A DNA stretch of 35,812 nucleotides, from assembly GCA_012269985.1 (NCBI GenBank), contig JAAXJF010000031.1:16616-52427 (forward strand), written 5' to 3'. Below, in pieces: positions 33,622 to 35,812 of this stretch. A program made the translations under genes and the position numbers. Below the pieces are notes generated by a model. That model ran no database searches. It was not told the DNA's origin and worked only from the letters and a program-made list of their open reading frames with translations. The stretch's first letter is position 1. Each line of letters starts with the position of its first letter. Source of the DNA: Acidimicrobiaceae bacterium. GTDB taxonomy: Bacteria; Actinomycetota; Acidimicrobiia; Acidimicrobiales; Ilumatobacteraceae.

Positions 33622-35589
33622 TTATTGGGTGCTCATTCCAGCTCGCCACATTCCTTCTTCGATCAGTTGCTTGATCGCCGGATCAGGCTCTGAACGTCGT
33701 TGAAGGGTGACGCCATGAATCGTTGCGGTGCAGCGGTAGTCGTGAGGGTATGGGCCCACCGCTGATCCGGTATCGATACCGACATCGAACGTTTCTCCAC
33801 TCATCGAGTAGACGAGTGGCACCGTGCGTTCGATGCGAGCGCCAGCAACGGGGCTGCCATCGACCGACATGACGAGGTCTCCTCCGCCTCCGAAGCCACC
33901 GTCGTAGACAAAGTCGACGACGATCGTGTGCTCACCTTCAGCAAGTGTTTCGCCTGAGATGGTGGTGATGTCGTGACCGAAGCAGTTGTAGGTGAATTGG
34001 GGTGCGCTGTTGTGTAGCCACATCGACCAGCCCGACATATTTCCGCCTTGGCACACAATGACACCTTCAGCCGTGCTGTCGATGTTGATCTTGCCGGTGA
34101 TGGTCCACGAACAATTCTTGAGATTGATCACCGATGATTCAGGCATCCGAACGTGTGCGGTGGAATACGTCATCGACGTGGTGTTGCCGAGGGAGTGAGG
34201 CACTGCAAGGTCACCGTTGCGAGGGGAACCCGCATCTCGAAGCGGGTATACCCCGAGGCGACGAGCCTCTTCATCGAACAGTTCACGTAATTCGGCGAGT
34301 CGCTCGGGTTCGGTGTCGGCGAGGTTGACCGATTGCGAGAAGTCGTTCTTGACGTCGTATAACTCCCAGACTTCATCGGGACCATCGAATTCGTATGCCT
34401 GCATTCTGATCCACGGGACACGACCATGAAAGCATGATGCAATCCACCCGTCGTGGTACATCGCTCGGTTTCCGAGGATTTCGAAATATTGCGAGGTCCG
34501 CGTACTTTCGCCGTCGGAACGAAAGGTGTAGTTCATCGGAACACCGTCGAGTTCCATTTGCTCAATACCGTTCACTCGTTCGGGCGGAGTGATGCCGGCA
34601 GCTGCATAAATCGTCGGAGCGATATCAACGACGTGATGAAACTGCGAGCGCACACCTCCGGCGTCGGTGATGTTGTTGGGCCACGAGATTGCAAGCCCAT
34701 TACGGGTGCCCCCAAAATGAGACGCGACTTGTTTCATCCATTGGAATGGTGAGTCGAGCGCCCAGGCCCACCCAACGTTGAAGTGGTTCTCGCAACGAGC
34801 GGTTCCGAAGTCATCGATGTGCTCGAGTAGCCACTCAGGGTCTTCGTGAACACCATTTTGGAACGATGGTGCGCTCCAGGCGCCGTGAATCGTCCCTTCG
34901 GCTGACGCACCGTTGTCACCGGTGAGATAGATGATGAGGGTGTCAGAACCATGGCGTTCATCAAGTGCGCGCGCTGCGTCGATGACCCGTCCGATGTGAT
35001 GATCGGTATGGGCGAGAAAGCCTGCAAAACATTCCATGAGTCGTGTGGCAACTGGCCGGTACCGCTCTGGATAGTCGTCCCATGCAGGGATCTGGTCAGG
35101 ACGCGTTGTGTTGGCCGTGTCGGGAGGAATCACCTCGAGTTCGAGTTGACGTTCGTAAATGGCGTCACGCAACGCATCCCAGCCCTCATCGAATTTCCCG
35201 GCGAACCGATCGATCCATTCAGCTGGCGCATGATGCGGGGCGTGAACGGCGGGGGTTGAGAAATAACAGAACCAGGGACGGTCAGGAGTCGACGCCCGCT
35301 GCCGTTCAAGCCACTCGATTGCTCGGTCGGCAAGGTCTTCGGTGCGGTGGTAGTCGGGTCGATGGGCGTGAGGCGAATTTGGTGTGGTTTGGTCATAGAC
35401 TGATGGCTCCCACTGGGAAGCTTCGGCGCCGATAATGCCGTAGAACCGATCGAAGCCGAGCCCGGTTGGCCAACGATCGAACGGCCCTGACGGGCTTTGT
35501 TCCCATGAAGGGGCGAGGTGCCATTTTCCGAAGCACGACGTCGAATATCCCGACATTCTCAGCACCTCCGCAACTGACGCTGCCTCCAC
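33622..35589 (-). CDS. arylsulfatase-family protein, C-terminal part
   Basis: This 655-residue open frame lacks the beginning of the sulfatase. It starts at an internal GTG with VEAASVAEVLRMSGYSTSCFGKWHLAPSWEQ, which in sulfatases follows the active-site loop by about 40 residues. It keeps the GKWHL (substrate-binding Lys and His), TPAVHAPHHAPAEW and IIYLTGDNGASAEGTIHG motifs (metal-binding Asp and Asn), and a large C-terminal region with DGSPVAGARIERTVPL. The active-site CSPTR lies upstream in the same frame but beyond a TAA, so this frame alone cannot be active. Full-length relatives are about 750 residues. The substrate is unknown. It converges with metY. Confidence 0.88.
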   Translation of the reverse strand: MEAASVAEVLRMSGYSTSCFGKWHLAPSWEQSPSGPFDRWPTGLGFDRFYGIIGAEASQWEPSVYDQTTPNSPHAHRPDYHRTEDLADRAIEWLERQRASTPDRPWFCYFSTPAVHAPHHAPAEWIDRFAGKFDEGWDALRDAIYERQLELEVIPPDTANTTRPDQIPAWDDYPERYRPVATRLMECFAGFLAHTDHHIGRVIDAARALDERHGSDTLIIYLTGDNGASAEGTIHGAWSAPSFQNGVHEDPEWLLEHIDDFGTARCENHFNVGWAWALDSPFQWMKQVASHFGGTRNGLAISWPNNITDAGGVRSQFHHVVDIAPTIYAAAGITPPERVNGIEQMELDGVPMNYTFRSDGESTRTSQYFEILGNRAMYHDGWIASCFHGRVPWIRMQAYEFDGPDEVWELYDVKNDFSQSVNLADTEPERLAELRELFDEEARRLGVYPLRDAGSPRNGDLAVPHSLGNTTSMTYSTAHVRMPESSVINLKNCSWTITGKINIDSTAEGVIVCQGGNMSGWSMWLHNSAPQFTYNCFGHDITTISGETLAEGEHTIVVDFVYDGGFGGGGDLVMSVDGSPVAGARIERTVPLVYSMSGETFDVGIDTGSAVGPYPHDYRCTATIHGVTLQRRSEPDPAIKQLIEEGMWRAGMSTQ

Positions 35590-35812
35590 AGAAAATACTG
35601 AATCTTAACCAGGAAACCATTTAAATATCTCGGTGATGCCACCCATATGTACCCGGTGATGTTGTCGGCCGGTGAGGAGTGCCGCTCGGGTGGGCGAGCA
35701 CAATGCTGTGGGGTGGAACTGGTTGTACGACGGGCACTCATCGGCGACTCGTTAGAGAGCGGGCGTGGGCACAGGGGGCACGATCACGGGCTGTGCCCGC
35801 TATCTGAAGACG
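35590..35812 (-). pseudogene. arylsulfatase N-terminal part with active site, interrupted, runs off window
   Basis: In the same minus-strand frame as the C-terminal part it reads [19 protein letters not shown], with the formylglycine cysteine at 35700-35698 (TGC of CSPTR), then [16 protein letters not shown], an odd FKWFPG and a TAA (35607-35605), then DSVFSVEAAS, which joins the downstream frame. The sulfatase family usually has EIATGFPGY at FKWFPG*, so the stop replaces a Tyr. Further upstream the frame has two more stops (a TAA in PTPAL*RVADE and a TAG nearer the window end), where the sequence is less certain. The gene's true start is outside the window. Confidence 0.75.

Overview
The window looks like chromosomal core sequence from an actinobacterium of moderate GC. 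The order xerC-whiG-type sigma-rpsB-tsf-pyrH-frr-cdsA-dxr-site-2 protease-ispG is the conserved actinobacterial order, known for example from mycobacteria and streptomycetes. Many genes start with GTG and carry a TANNNT hexamer 6-8 nt upstream instead of a ribosome binding site, which is the actinobacterial leaderless pattern. An Acidimicrobiia-like, possibly aquatic, member is my best guess (GatCAB, Chloroflexus-type malyl-CoA lyase, sulfatase, copper monooxygenase), but sequence reading alone cannot settle the taxonomy. The window begins inside one gene and ends inside another.

Layout. 1-0.75 kb: the 3' end of a PHM-like copper monooxygenase, then a tRNA-Leu(UAG) on the other strand. 1-4.8 kb: an LLM-type flavin monooxygenase diverging from a pair of fold-type II PLP enzymes. 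4.8-5.9 kb: clpP and a small lipoprotein, convergent. 6.1-16.6 kb: xerC, sigma factor, rpsB, tsf, pyrH, frr, cdsA, dxr, rseP/rip1 and a broken ispG. These combine chromosome resolution, translation, phospholipid synthesis and the MEP isoprenoid pathway. 16.6-19.0 kb, minus strand: thioesterase, malyl-CoA lyase and a CitE-like lyase, probably for glyoxylate/acetyl-CoA (or propionyl-CoA) condensation chemistry. 19.0-22.2 kb: YbaK deacylase, M48 protease, esterase and lgt. 22.2-25.3 kb: gatCAB. 25.4-33.6 kb: branched-chain amino acid genes ilvD and ilvBNC, with DUF3054, flavin reductase and a short 5-FCL family protein between them, then metY. 33.6-35.8 kb: a sulfatase on the minus strand, disrupted and running off the window.

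Most notable points. (1) ispG keeps one continuous frame but contains two in-frame TAA codons, and a local burst of substitutions removes its CPSCGR iron-sulfur motif. The sulfatase shows a similar in-frame TAA with a local scar. Either these are real gene losses or they are clustered sequence errors. (2) ilvBNC has a complete transcription attenuator: a 16-residue leader peptide ([16 protein letters not shown]), mutually exclusive hairpins and a U-tract terminator. (3) At least twelve genes have a TANNNT element immediately upstream of the start. In two cases (thioesterase/mcl and lgt/gatC) the upstream gene's TAG stop codon forms the first half of the downstream -10 hexamer. (4) metY and ilvD have palindromes placed over their promoters. 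I saw no phage, insertion sequence, CRISPR array or toxin-antitoxin module; this is mostly housekeeping DNA.
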